Assembly (NCBI RefSeq): GCF_021730395.1 | Contig: NC_069373.1 | Location: 15,022,001-15,086,000 of the forward strand | Direction: 5' to 3' | DNA: 64,000 nucleotides | Source: Mercenaria mercenaria | Lineage: Eukaryota; Mollusca; Bivalvia; Venerida; Veneridae | Shown here: positions 1-11,400 of the stretch, one piece after another | How the letters are laid out: the number at the start of each line of letters is the position of its first letter | How positions within the stretch are numbered: the first letter of the stretch is position 1 | Made by a program: the position numbers and the translations under genes | Notes under the pieces: generated by a model | Databases searched by the model: none | What the model was told of the DNA's origin: nothing | Seen by the model: only the letters and a program-made list of their open reading frames with translations

Positions 1-580
1 AATCATCCTATGAAGTTTCAACATTCTGGACCAAGAGGTTCTGAAGTTATTGATCGGAAATGGTTATCAATGTTCAGGCCCCTGTGACCTTGACCTTTAA
101 CAGAGTGACCCCAAAAACAATAGGGATCATCTACTCTTCATGAACAATCATCCTATGAAGTTTCAACATTCTGGGTCGAGTGGTTCTCAAGTTACTGACC
201 GGAATTGGTTTTCAATGTTCAAGCCCCTGTGACCTTGACCTTTAACGGAGTGACTCCATAATCAACAGAGATCATTTACCTTGCATGTACAATCATCCTA
301 TGAAGTTTCAACATTCTGGGTCAAGTGGTACTCAAGTTATTGATCGGAAATGGTTTTCAATGTTCAGGCCCCTGTGACCTTGACCTTTGACGGAGCGACC
401 TAAAAAACAATAGGGCTCATCTACTCTACATGACCAATCATCCTATGAAGTTTCAACATTCTGGGTCAAGTGGTTCTCTAGTTATTGATCGGAAATGGTT
501 TTCAATGTTCAGGCCCCTGTGACCTTGACCTTTAACGGAGTGACCCCAAAAACAATCTACTCCAGCAGCCCTACAACCCT
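1..580. repeat. 145-bp tandem repeat, four units
   Basis: Four near-identical units follow one another. The marker GTGACCTTGACCTTT recurs at 84, 229, 374 and 519, exactly 145 bases apart. Each unit begins AATCATCCTATGAAGTTTC and carries a GGCCCCTGTGACC box. The array may continue off the left edge. Units differ by a few substitutions only. The style (tandem units with this core, followed by a simple-sequence tail) matches composite mollusc repeat elements; the specific family name is not certain. Confidence 0.9.
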
Positions 581-735
581 ATGAAGTTTGAAGGTTCTAG
601 GTCAAATGGTTCTCCAGTTATTGCTCGGAAATGAAGTGTGACATACGAACGGACGGACGGACGGACGGGCGGACAGGGCAAAAACAATATGTCTTCCCCA
701 GAGGTGGTGGGTGGGGGGGGGGGGAGACATAATAA
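581..735. repeat. Degenerate last unit, CGGA microsatellite and G-run
   Basis: A truncated, diverged copy of the 145-bp unit (from CCTATGAAGTTTG) runs into ACGGACGGACGGACGG and then a run of about twelve G broken by one or two other bases. It looks like the 3' end of the composite element that carries the tandem units. The open reading frame across it is a by-product of low complexity. Confidence 0.75.
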
Positions 736-964
736 TGTCAGAATGAGACAGTGCTTTGATAAGGTAATTCTAGCGTACTTACAACAGCAGGAAACTTTGG
801 CGGTCAAAACCGCGAGATTTGTTTCATTTCTCAAAGAAGGCAAAGAAATATTTCCACAAATACGTAGTATGTTCATTTTGATGAAACACATCATGAAAAA
901 TCTTTAAATGTATTGAATGGAGAAAAATACATATTTATTTGATCATATTCTTTTCAATTTTCAG

Positions 965-1079
965 CAAAGTTTGTGGAAAAGTATGACGTCGTTGATAACC
1001 AATGGTTGCATTTCCTCCCGTCTGCCCGCACCATAACCCCGCCATGCTGTTTGTTTCTATACATCACCTTATCTTATAG
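965..1079 (+). CDS. Possible Kelch-repeat exon
   Basis: After a pyrimidine-rich acceptor (TTTTCAATTTTCAG) one frame reads KFVEKYDVVDNQWLHFLP, which fits the Kelch blade pattern of a conserved Tyr-Asp followed about six residues later by Trp. The frame stays open to TTATAG|GTAATA, a good donor. The exon would start with two bases of a codon and end in phase 2. This does not match the next visible Kelch exon at 4193, which opens in phase 0, so the two cannot be spliced directly as drawn. It may belong to a tandem paralogue, to an upstream part with a missing exon, or be a relic. The minisatellite that follows starts exactly at its end. Confidence 0.4.
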
Positions 1080-4065
1080 GTAATAAATAACCGCCTTATC
1101 TTATAGGTACATACAATCACCTCTATCTTATAGGTAAAACAAGCCCCGCTCTGTCTTATAGGTAAATACAATCACCTCTGTCTTATAGGTACATACAATC
1201 ACCTCTATCTTATAGGTAAATACAATAACCTCTATCTTATAATAAATACAATCACTTCTGTCTTATAGGTACATACAATCACCTCTATCTTATAGGTAAA
1301 TACAATAACCTCTAACTTATAAAAATACAATCACTTCTGGTTTATAGGGTTACAACTACAATCAGCCTCTGGTCTTATAGTACATACAATCACCTCTATG
1401 TACAGATTAAATACAATCGCCCTATCTATAGGTAAATAAATCCCCCTGTCTTATAGGTCATACATCATCTCTATTTTAAGGTCAATAAATTACAATCACC
1501 TCTCTCTATAGGTAAGCACATACAATCAGCTCTATCTTATAGGTACATCATCACCTCTGTCTTATCGTAAATACAAATCAGCTCTAATCTTTAGTCATAC
1601 ATAACCTCTGTCTTATAGAGGTACCTACAATCAGCTCTACTTATAGGTACATCAAGCACCTCTACTGATAGGTAAATACAAAATCAGCCTATCTCTAGGT
1701 ACATACAATCACCTTCTATCTTATAGGTACATACAATCAGCTCTGTCTTATAGGTAAATACAATCACCTCTATCTTATAGGTAAATACAATCACCTCTGT
1801 CTTATAGGTAAATACAATCACCTCTATCTTATAGGTAAATACAATCACCTCTGTCTTATAGGTAAATACAATCACCTCGATCTTATAGGTAAATACAATC
1901 ACCTCTCTCTTATAGGTAAATACAATCAGCTCGATCTTGTAGGTACATACAATCACCTCTATCTTGTAGGTAAATACAATAAGCTCTGTCTTGTAGGTAC
2001 ATACAGTCACCTCTATCTTATAGGTACATACAATAAGCTCTGTCTTATAGGTAAATACAGTCAGCTCTATCTTATAGGTACATACAATCAGCACTATCTT
2101 ATAGGTAAATACAATCACCTCTGTCTTATAGGTACATACAATCAGCTCTGTCTTATAGGTACATACAATCACCTCTATCTTATAGGTACATACAATAAGC
2201 TCTGTCTTATAGGTAAATACAATCAGCTCTGTCTTATAGGTACATACAATCAGCTCTGTCTTATAGGTACATACAATCAGGTCTGTCTTATAGGTAAATA
2301 CAATCAGCTCTATCTTATAGGTACATACAATCACCTCTATCTTATAGGTACATACAATAAGCTCTGTCTTATAGGGTAAATACAATCAGCTCTCTGTCTT
2401 ATTAGTACATACAATCAGCTCATCTTATAGTACCTAGCAACTAATCTCTGCTTATAGAATACAATCAGCTCGGGTCTTATAGGTACATACAATCACACCT
2501 CTATGCTTATAGGTAAAACAATAAGCGTCTGTCTTATAGGTCCATACAATCACCTCTGTCCTATAGGTACAACCAATCAGCTTCTGTCTATAGGTACATA
2601 CATCACCTCTATCTTTAGTACATACAGAAGCGCTGTCTTAAGGTAATACAATCACCTCTGTCTTATGTAAATACAAGCAGCTCTATCTCATAGTTCCATA
2701 CAATCAGCACTATCTTATAGGTAAATACAATCACCTCTGTCTTATAGGTACATACAATCAGCTCTGTCTTATAGGTACATACAATCACCTCTATCTTATA
2801 GGTACATACAATAAGCTCTGTCTTATAGGTAAATACAATCAGCTCTGTCTTATAGGTACATACAATCACCTCTGTCTTATAGGTAAATACAATCAGCTCT
2901 GTAGGTACATACAATCACCTCTGTCTTATAGGTAAATACAATCACCTCTGTCTTATAGGTAAATACAATCAGCTCTATCTTATAGGTAAATACAATCACC
3001 TCTGTCTTATAGGTAAATACAATCAGCTCTGTCTTATAGGTACATACAATCACCTCTGTCTTATAGGTACATACAATCAGCTCTATCTTATAGGTAAATA
3101 CAATCAGCTAGGTACATACAATCAGCTCTATCTTATAGGTAAATACAATCAGCTCTATCTTATAGGTAAATACAATCAGCTGTATCTTATAGGTAAATAC
3201 AATCAGCTGTATCTTATAGGTAAATACAATCACCTCTGTCTTATAGGTACATACAATCACCTCTGTCTTATTGGTAAATACAATCACCACTATCTTATAG
3301 GTAAATACAATCACCTCTGTCTTATAGGTACATACAATCAGCTCTGTGTTATAGTTAAATACAATCACCTCTGTCTTATAGGTAAATACAATCACCTCTG
3401 TCTTATAGGTACATACAATCACCTCTATCTTATTGGTTAATATAATAACCTCCATCCTACTGGTAAATACAATCACCTGTGTCTTATAGGTAAATACAAT
3501 CACCTCTGTCTTATAGGTAAATACAACCCCTCTATCTTACAGGTAAATACAATCACTTCCGTCTTATAGGTACATACAATCACCTCTATCTTTTTGGTTA
3601 ATATAGTAACCTCCATCGTACTGGTAAATACAATCGCATCTATCTAACAGGTGAACTTAATCACCTCTACCTAACAGGTAAATACAATCACCCTCATATT
3701 ATAGGTACTTGCATACAATCACCTCTACCTTATCACTTAGAACTGTCTTATAGATTAATTCAGTAAGTACTTACCTCTATCCTATAGGTAAATACAATCA
3801 CCTCTGTTATTTCAGATACCTCTAACTTATAGGTAGGTACAATAGATTATTTCAGTTACCTCTATCTTATAGGTTAATAAATCACTTCTGTCTTATAGAT
3901 TAATTCAGATTCCTCTATCTGATAGGTAAATACAATCACCTCTGTCTTATAGATTAATTCAGATACCTCTATCTGATAGGTAAGTACAATCACCTCTGTC
4001 TTATAGATTAATTCAGATACCTCTATCTTATAGGTAAATACAATCAGCTCTGTCTTATAGATTAA
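1060..4065. repeat. 27-bp minisatellite, about 110 units
   Basis: The unit is close to ACCTCTGTCTTATAGGTAAA followed by TACAATC, 27 bases. Variants alternate CACCTC/CAGCTC, TCTATC/TCTGTC and GGTAAAT/GGTACAT. The stretches 1330-1680 and 2370-2700 are irregular with small insertions and losses, possibly base-calling noise. From about 3890 the array becomes a 54-bp dimer in which every second unit has lost GGTAAAT in favour of GATTAATTCAGAT. Because 27 is divisible by three, the minus strand shows long open frames of a nine-residue repeat; these have no sign of being genes. It occupies what is probably intronic or intergenic DNA between Kelch exons. Confidence 0.95.
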
Positions 4066-4192
4066 TACACGTCCGTCATTAATATGTATCACGAAAATGT
4101 CGGGTAATTAAAGCTGAGCATGTCAAATTCATTTTGTCTCGATCTAAACCTCCATTTCATGTGAAGAAAATTTTCCCTTACTTGCGGAATAG

Positions 4193-4449
4193 AATTTTAA
4201 AACAGCGGTAGTGAGAATAGCAGACACTACGTTTTCTAAACGTGAAATGCATCTTTCTGTCGTTATAGGGGGAAGTGAGCCATGCAATGAAGAGGTTTCT
4301 TCTGTACCTAGAAATACTGTGTTCAGAATGGACATGGACACAAAGAAATGGACCCAAATCAGCGACATGAATGTTTACAGACATAGTCATTGCGCATGCG
4401 CGTTGAAAGGACAAATTTATGTAATTGGTGGCAGAGGCAAATATGACAG
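4193..4449 (+). CDS. Kelch-repeat protein, exon with first blades
   Basis: Host gene exon encoding part of a Kelch beta-propeller, the substrate- or partner-binding half of KLHL-type Cullin-3 adaptors and related proteins. The frame reads HLSVVIGGSEP, then FRMDMDTKKWTQISDMNVYR, then LKGQIYVIGG: the di-glycine and the Tyr/Met-Asp...Trp spacing of two Kelch blades. Acceptor is TGCGGAATAG before 4193 (the base run upstream in frame is a stop), donor is GACAG|GTAATG. Length 257 nt ends with two bases of a codon, matching the exon at 5314. The opening HLSVVIGG resembles the first blade after the BACK domain of KLHL proteins, so BTB-BACK exons would be expected further upstream, but I do not see them. 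Confidence 0.85.
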
Positions 4450-5313
4450 GTAATGACATTATTTTTTCAAGGATATACAATGTACAATAGTGAATATGTT
4501 CTTTTAAAGACAATATTATTTAGATAGTCCTGTTTTGTTAGCTACATTCAGTAGTCATTTAAAACTTATGTGAGCCGCGCCATGAAAAAACCAACATAGT
4601 GCGTTTGCGACCAGCATGGATCGCTAACAGTTTCTCTAATTGCAATAGGCTTTGAAAGCGAACAGCATGGATCCTGACCAGACTGCACGGATGCGCAGCC
4701 TGGTCTGGATCCATGCTGGCCGCAAACACACAATGTTGGTTTTCTAATGGCGCGGCTCATGTATGAAATTAAAGCTTCTTTAAGTGCCTAATCTACTTCG
4801 ACAAAAGAGATTAGAAAATGGTTATCAAAGCTGCAATAAATGTAATTCCCTTTTAGGGATCCGGGTAGGGTATGTACTTAGTATTTCTCATTCAGTCAAA
4901 ACAGAAAAATCAGTCACGATGCTTTAGACGACAGTTATATTGTGAACAAAATACATACTACTATGTAACTACAATAGAATGCAGGATCAAGGGGTCAATG
5001 TACTGAAATTGTAAAATACAACAACGCACACACACAAAAAAACAAACGCACAAACTTCTTCATAAACTCTATGGTCGGGGTAGGGTTGAGGGAGGGGCTG
5101 CGGGTTATCACTACGTAAGGTAGATTCCTTCAGAACCAACTTCTTTCATGTACTCCGATATTGCGCCTCTTAATTTACATTGGTTTCAATTTTCATTTAC
5201 ATTAAATTTTCATTATAACAAAATTTAATATTCCACCGCATACTCTTATTACATTTGAATGGCATTACAATTAAAAGGAAATAACCTCTTTATTTTCCGT
5301 TTAACATTCATAG
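4450..5313 (+). other. Kelch gene intron
   Basis: An 864-base intron bounded by GTAATG and TTCATAG. It contains the foldback MITE at 4571-4759, an AC-rich stretch near 5022-5055 and otherwise AT-rich unique sequence with nothing coding. Confidence 0.8.
4571..4759. mobile_element. Foldback MITE (GAGCCGCGCC termini)
   Basis: The ends are inverted copies: TGAGCCGCGCCATGAAAA...CCAACAT at the left and ATGTTGG...ATGGCGCGGCTCA at the right, continuing through GCGTTTGCGACCAGCATGG and its mirror. A second hairpin sits inside, arms 4664-4686 and 4695-4717. If the element is taken as 4572-4758, an ATGT is present directly on both sides and may be the target duplication. There is no coding capacity. It is non-autonomous and the sequence shows no transposase. 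Confidence 0.88.
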
Positions 5314-5517
5314 TGTGCTGCTGTCAGTGGAAAGTTATGATCCGAAGACAGACGGTTGGTACTTCGTTCCGTCTCTACCTGAACCAATGTTCGCGGCTAG
5401 CGCGGTTACCCTTGGTTCCCGGATGATTGTGACCGGCGGCATAGGGACTAACAGAAACAACCCATCTGCGTTGCATGTGCTCAATACTGTATACAGCTAC
5501 AATACCATATCAAATGG
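5314..5517 (+). CDS. Kelch-repeat protein, middle exon
   Basis: Continues the exon at 4193-4449: the joint codon is AG|T. The frame reads SVESYDPKTDGWYFVPSLPE, a textbook Kelch blade, then LGSRMIVTGGIG, a blade ending in the paired glycines, and ends VYSYNTISNG. Acceptor TTCATAG, donor AAATGG|GTATGT, both strong. The 204-nt length keeps the frame into 6244. Together the exons form a run of blades of about 50 residues each, normal for the family. No frameshift or stop is seen. Confidence 0.93.
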
Positions 5518-6243
5518 GTATGTAATAGATAAAAAATACGCAAAGAGATATAAGAGCTATGGTTTAACTTTTAACTCATTTTTTATGTTTTTTTATTTCC
5601 TGTTATAGATCTGCAGAGTCCCAGGGGATACGTTGGTGGTCACCCTCTAGCGGACTCGGGCACCAATCAATCTCTCGGGAGATGCTTTCTCTACTTTAGT
5701 ACACTCAAATTGAGGCAACGGCATGTTCTTATATCTCGTTTGATAATAAACCCGGTGAACATGGATGATTTACGCAAAACTGTGTATAGCAATGCTCGGA
5801 GTCATGTCAACTTTTGTTTGCTTATAAATGCTATGCATTTTAGACGTATTAGGCCGTTTCAGCAAATGCTCTGGGTTCTTTGATTTGGAACGTGTTAGGC
5901 AAAACTGTGTATAATAATGCTCTGAGCCATGATTTCTTTCGTTCTGTGTTTTACTCACAGGAAGGATGTACTAAAAATTTTGTATAGTAATGTTTGATGC
6001 AATCTGAATCATGTTTACTTACGTTTGGCTACAAATGCTCTGCGTTTTTATTGCTTCAACTGTAAAATCATATTTGCAGTAATGCTCCGAGTTATATACC
6101 AGAAAATTCGTGGGGTTAATGCAGAAAGGAGACATCTGCATATGAATAAAGAAGGCACTTGTCTCCTTTCTGCATTATACATGTGCGTCATGATTACTGG
6201 CGTTTGCATTTGTAACAAAAGTACAATATTTTCTTAAATGCAG
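5518..6243 (+). other. Kelch gene intron with weak tandem structure
   Basis: From about 5770 to 6010 a loose unit of about 110 bases recurs three times (GCAAAACTGTGTATA at 5775, 5899 and a diverged copy near 5970, each followed by AATGCTC and later ATGCTCTG). An 18-bp perfect hairpin follows at 6117-6177. The stretch before 5770 is unique. Confidence 0.6.
6117..6177. repeat. Perfect 18-bp inverted repeat
   Basis: TAATGCAGAAAGGAGACA at 6117-6134 is mirrored exactly at 6160-6177 with a 25-base loop. It lies 66 bases before a Kelch exon, so the transcript would fold into a stable stem next to the acceptor. No mobile-element flanks were found. Confidence 0.85.
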
Positions 6244-6467
6244 CTGGACCAAATTACACCCGTTAAGGTTTCCACGATGTTTCTCAAACCTGGTCAATGT
6301 AAATGGCAAACTATACCTCTGTGGTGGAGCTACTAGGACGTATGAGGCGAAGAACTCACTTCTATGCAGCGTTTCCGCTATAGACAGGTATGACGCGGTT
6401 GATGGCGAATGGCATCACGTGACAGATCTAGTTATACCGAGACATGATTCTGGAGCTGCTATCGCAG
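6244..6467 (+). CDS. Kelch-repeat protein, third certain exon
   Basis: Joint codon GG|C with the exon at 5314. The frame reads GWTKLHPLRFPRCFSNLVNV, NGKLYLCGGATR and then IDRYDAVDGEWHHVTDLVIP, that is, the end of one blade, the paired-glycine strand, and the start of the next. It ends AGAAIAG|GTAAAA in phase 1 (GCAG|GTAAAA donor). Across the three exons about 227 codons are open and give roughly four to five blades; a complete propeller would need one or two more, expected downstream. The most likely continuation is the damaged stretch near 7290-7490. Confidence 0.92.
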
Positions 6468-6519
6468 GTAAAAAAAATCACTATTGAATCACTTTTTAAC
6501 AATCTGGAGGTTTGATATC

Positions 6520-7095
6520 AAATTTTTTTGAAAGATGTACTTTCGATACGCCTGTTTTGGAAAAACAGATGTATTTTGTGACGATGCGTGCGTGTGACGG
6601 TGTGTCTGTTTCTCCGTCTCTCCGTCTATCTGTCATATTTCGTGTCCAGAGCATATATCAATAACCATTCAAGGTATTAACTTTAAACTTGGCATAAAAT
6701 GGAGGTGGCGAGGAGTCGATATGTTAAGTGCATGAATCGGTACTGTAGGTTAAAGAAAAGGTCAAGGTCCACTGGACCCAAAATGAAAATTTGCCATCTA
6801 ATGATTTGCAGAACATAAAAAAATTTAAGTTTTGATTTAATTTTGGCATTAGGCAGGGGGGGCGAAAGACAATGTGCGAGCTCATATGCGGGTCGGGTCA
6901 AGGTACTAAAATCAAATATCCTCATTTTTTGTGTCCAGAGCAAAACTTTTCCCAAATTAAAGGGTAACTGCTTAAAATTTTGACATAAGATATGGCATGA
7001 GACGATATAAGCGCCGAATTTTTGCCGAGGTAAAGGTCAGCACCCAAATTGAGTTCTGTCATTAGTTTAAACACCCCGCTCACACACACACACCC
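6520..7095. repeat. Diverged tandem repeat element, two units
   Basis: Two units of roughly 290 bases begin with a TTTCGTGTCCAGAGCA-like box (6640 and about 6926) and contain AAACTTGGCATAA and AAAAGGTCAAGGTC. They correspond, with heavy divergence, to the 157-bp units at 47.3-48.1 kb (CGTGTCCGGTCCATATC, AACTTGGCATG, AAAGGTCAAGGTCAC). A CTCCGTCTCTCCGTCT run precedes them as GTCTGTCGGTCTGTCGG does there. Same superfamily of composite mollusc repeats. It sits in the Kelch intron. Confidence 0.65.
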
Positions 7096-7284
7096 AAAAT
7101 ATAGTCTTTAGACTTCTCTTCATTGTCTACTGGTTAGATTTTGGGGACGTATTTTGCTTTCCTTTGAAAGGGGCGTTCATATTTTTGAAATGAAACGATG
7201 TAAGGAATCTTAAAAAAGGAAACGCCAAAGCTCCACTGAATAAAAGAAAGGTTTCATATTTTACTTCGACATGTATAATGCACT

Positions 7285-7492
7285 AAGAGGCAATTTGTTG
7301 GGACATCTGAAACCGCATGGTTATTTACTTTGTATTTTGAACGGGTACCGGATCTATAATTGGCGGAATAAAAATCCCCCCGCCCGGGGTCCTAAAATCC
7401 ATAGAAGTTTGATACAGCTACGTCCCTTGGTTTCCGGATACGGGTTTACCCATCCCCACGGGTATGCTGCTGTTCCTGCCTCCAAAACGTAA
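7285..7492 (+). CDS. Possible fourth Kelch exon in poorly read sequence
   Basis: A GC-richer island inside AT-rich DNA reads, in the open frame, NGYRIYNWRNKNP; a single-base change would give the usual NG-RIYIIGG strand of a Kelch blade, and PKIHRSLIQ would follow as the loop. It ends in AAAACG|TAAAAT. The stretch lies at the left edge of the zone with inflated homopolymers, so a frame loss by base error is expected. Its place, right after the third exon and before the satellite block, fits the missing blade. I cannot fix exact borders. Confidence 0.35.
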
Positions 7493-7700
7493 AATCTTAA
7501 CAGGGTTTAATTGTTGTTTGTTTTTCTGTTTCTTTTATTAATTATTTTATAATTTTTTCTTTTTTTTTCTATATTTTTTTGTTATGAGTTAATTTTGAAG
7601 TCTTTTTGGATTGACATGTTTAAGAGGCCCTATTTTTAATAAAGAAATAGAAAGTGATACTTAAATTACGTTAAAACTGTACTACCTAAATTTGATTTAA
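7493..7700. other. AT-rich stretch, nothing recognised
   Basis: T-rich, low-complexity sequence in the zone of poor base quality, leading into the satellite block. No motif or frame is convincing. Confidence 0.5.
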
Positions 7701-8438
7701 ATAAACCAAACCCTTTCCCCTTTACATCAGTTCTAAAAAAACCCGTGTTAAAAGCTACGCTTAACATAAAGAGCACATTCTTATTGGGATTTACCTATAA
7801 TCAAATCAAGTTCGTTTGATCCGAGATTTTAATTTTTTTCATTACCAATATGTTGACTAACATATAGCCACGTGGAAAAGTTCTGTTTATAGTAAATATC
7901 TTTTTTTTTAGGGAATCGAAAAACCCTGTTAAAGTGGGGTCCCTCTGTTTTAAAGGGGCTCCTGAACGTGTAATGACAACACCCCTACGACTTCTACAAA
8001 ACCCCCACCAGTTTTTTATAAACAGGGGGGCATTGTAAAACCTTAAAGTACGACCTTTCCACCATATATTACTTTAGCATTTTAATGCAATAAGTGATAG
8101 TAAAAAGGCAACAAAAATTTTATAAAAAAAAAATCAAAAGCTTGGAAATGGGGACAAGAATCCTTTGTCTTTGAAAATGCTTTAACATCTAAGCAAGTAA
8201 TTGCAAATACATGTCTACGGGGTGAACATTGTGATTGCATAAACTTTACCCTTTCCATTTACAAAATTTAAATAAAAAAAAACTGTTTAAAAGCTAAACT
8301 TATACATAAAGACACATATCTTATGGATTTACACGTATAAAACAAGTCATAGTATCGTTAGATGCGAGATTTAGTAAATTTTTTCATTACCAATAAAGTT
8401 GACTAAAAGATAGCGCACTGGGAAAGTTTTGTTCTATA
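7700..8438 (+). repeat. Left flank copies of the 544-bp satellite family (noisy)
   Basis: One whole and one partial copy of the unit seen cleanly at 39229-40300, in the same orientation: GTTAAAAGCTACGCTTA (7747), CCCCTACGACTTCTAC (7983) and CATCTAAGCAAGTAA (8187), then a second start at about 8229. The second copy stops at TTCTATA and joins the 415-bp family. Many homopolymer-type differences from the clean copies are present. Confidence 0.8.
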
Positions 8439-11400
8439 TTTGGGTGATTATTTAGAGCTGTCACAAACTTTCCCATGGACCAACGAAATAGACCTCACAC
8501 ATTAAAACCTTAGAAATCGGCTGCTAGACCTAAGAAACCCAGCGGTAATTTTGTTTCACCTTCCAAAAGCGCACGGAAACGAGTCAAGGCAAAATGAAAA
8601 CCGCTTTAACGGGGTTGTTTTAATGTCCGGCTGCTTGGTTTATTTTTCTTCCCCCCCCAATATGGGGGTATACCTTTGAAGGGAAAATTTTTTCTTTTCT
8701 ACATTTTGGGGGGGACTGACCGATTCGGGGCACTGGTTGGGGCGGGGGGGGGTATAAATTGGAAAATCAAATTTTACGGAAAATGTTTTCTATATGTTGT
8801 ATAGAAAAAAAAAAGAAAGGGTGCGTGTGTTACTTAGAGCTGTCACAAAGCTTTCCATAGGACTAAACTAAATAGGCCCTCACAACGATTTGAAACTTGA
8901 AGTCGGGCTGCTAACCAAGATTTTCCCATTCATTCGTTTCAGCCTTCCGAAAGCGCACCGGTATACGAGTAAAGGCAAAAATGAAAATCGCATTCAATGT
9001 GTTTTAATGTCCGCTGCTGTGGCTTTAGTGTCTGTCCCCCCCAGAAGGGTGAAAACCTTTTTAAGGGCAATGTTCTCATCTACTTTTTGAGGGTTACATG
9101 GCCGATTCGGTGCCGGTTAGGCAGGGTACGGATAAATTGGGAGTAAATCATATTTTTTACAGAAAAATGTTTTTTACCTGCATTTTAAAAATAAGAGAAC
9201 GGTGCGGGTGATTACTTAAGCTTCAAAAGCTTATCCGCATGGACTCAACGAAAAGAGGACCTCACACATTTTGAAAGCCTTAAATCGGGCTCTATGACCA
9301 AATATACGCCAGTGGAAATTCGTTTCAGCCTTCCAAAGCGCACGGTAAACGAGCCCACAAAACGAAAATCGCTTACAATGTTTTTTAATGTCCGCTGCTG
9401 TGGTTTTATTGTCTGTCCCTCCCAATTGGATGGTACCTTGAAGGCAATTTCTGATCTACTTTTGGGGGGTTCAGGGCCGTTGGGGTGAAGGGGGTAGGCA
9501 GGGTACGGTATCAATTCGGATAAAATCAAAATATTTACAGAGCAATGTTTTCTATACGCGGGCATGGGGAAAAATAAAGATAGGGTTTGCGGGGTTTGTT
9601 TAAACTTAGACTTCACAAAGTTTTACCCGCAAGGACTCAAACAAAATTTGAGGACCTCACACGATATTGAAAGCCTTAGTAATCGGGCGGCTATAAACCA
9701 AAAGAATTCGCCCAGTGGTAAATTTTCTTTTCCCACCCTTTCCCCAAAGCGCCCGGGTTTAAAACCGATCAAGGCAGAAAAAAAAATCGCTTTCCAAGGG
9801 TTTTTTTAAATGCCCCGGCTGCTGTGGCTTATGTTCTGTCCCCCAATATGGATGGTATCCCTTTTTAAAGGCAATGTTCTCATCTACTTTTTGGGGTTTT
9901 CCTTTCCGATTGGGGTTCACTGGTTAGGGCAGGGTGACGGTATAAATTTCCCGGATTAAAATCATATTTTTTAAGGGGAAAAAGGTTTTTCTATACGCGC
10001 ATATAAAAATAAGAGATCCGGGGGCGGGGGTGATACTTAGAGCTGTCCCAAAGCTTACCGCATAGGACCAACGAAAATGAGGACCTCACCCCGGATATTG
10101 AAACCCTTAGAAACCCCGGGCGCGGACCTAAATATACCCCGGGGTCTTTTTCGTTTAAACCCCGAAAGCGCAGCGGAAACCTTTTTCAAGGCAAAACAAA
10201 ATCGCTTACAAGTGTTTTTAAGGGCCCGGCTGCTGTCCCCTTATGTGTTTTTCCCCCCTCCCAGATAGGATGGTATCCCTTTGAGGGGCAATGTTCTGAT
10301 CTACATTTTGAGGGGTTACTTTCCCGATTCGGTGCACTGGTTAGGGCGGGGTTTGAGGGTTATAAAATTCAGAGAAAAATCAAAAAATTTTCCCGAGAAA
10401 AAGGGGTTTTCTAAAACGCTGCAAAAGAAAATAAGAGATCCGGCGGGGGTTATTACAAAAACTGTCACAAACTTATCCGCAAAGGCTCAACTAAATTTAG
10501 GACTCACAGTATTAAAGGGCCTTAGAAAGTGGGGCTGTTTGCCTTTGAAAACCCCGTGGCCCCAATTCTTTTTTCAGGCTTCCAAAAAAGCGCAGGGGAA
10601 TAAGATTAAAGGGCAGAAACAAAAAATCCATTACAAGGGGTTTTTTTAATTTCCGGCTGCTGGGGTTTTAGGTTCATTTCCTCCTAGATATGGAGGGTAT
10701 CCTTTTAAAGGCAATGTTCTAAATTTTACATTTTGGGGGGGTTAAACAGGCCCGATTCGGTGCACTGGTTAGGGCGGGGGTTTAGGGGAAAATTCGTAGT
10801 AAATCATATTTTTAAAACAGAAAATTTTTTCTATACGTTGCATACAAAAAATTTAAAGATACGGGGGCTGGGTGTTTACATGAGCGTAAAAAAAGCTTAT
10901 CCCAGGGGACTCAAAGGAAAATGGGGCCCTTTTCACACGATTTTAAAGGGCCTTAGAAAGCCCGGGGGCTTCCCAAAGATAGAGGTATCCGTGGTCAATT
11001 CGTTTCGGGCCTTCCAAAAGCGCGGGGGGCGGAAAAACGTTTCCCAAGGCAAAAAACGAAAATGGGCTTTCCCAAGTGTTTTTTAAATGCCCCGGCTGCT
11101 GTGGCATGTGCGGCCCCTCCCAGTTTTGGGAAGGGTAGGCCCTTTTGAAGGCAATGTTCTGACTCCCTTTTTGGGGGGGGTTTTATTTGCCGATTCGGGA
11201 ACTGGGGTGGGGCCGGGTGAGGGGGTATTAAATTGGGAAAGAAAAATCAAATATTACCAGACCAAGTTTTCTTCCCTGCAAGGAAAAATAAGAGATACGG
11301 TGCGGGGTGATTACTTAAAGCGTCAAAAAGCTTTCCCCATAGGACTAAACCAAAATGAGGACCTCACCCGATATTGAAAGCCTTATAATTGGGGCCTGCA

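Noticed and set aside
1684-3503. Long minus-strand open frames of a nine-residue repeat (TELIVCTYK type)
   Set aside because: They only reflect a 27-base repeat length divisible by three; there is no signal, no flanking exon, and the frames break wherever a unit is irregular.
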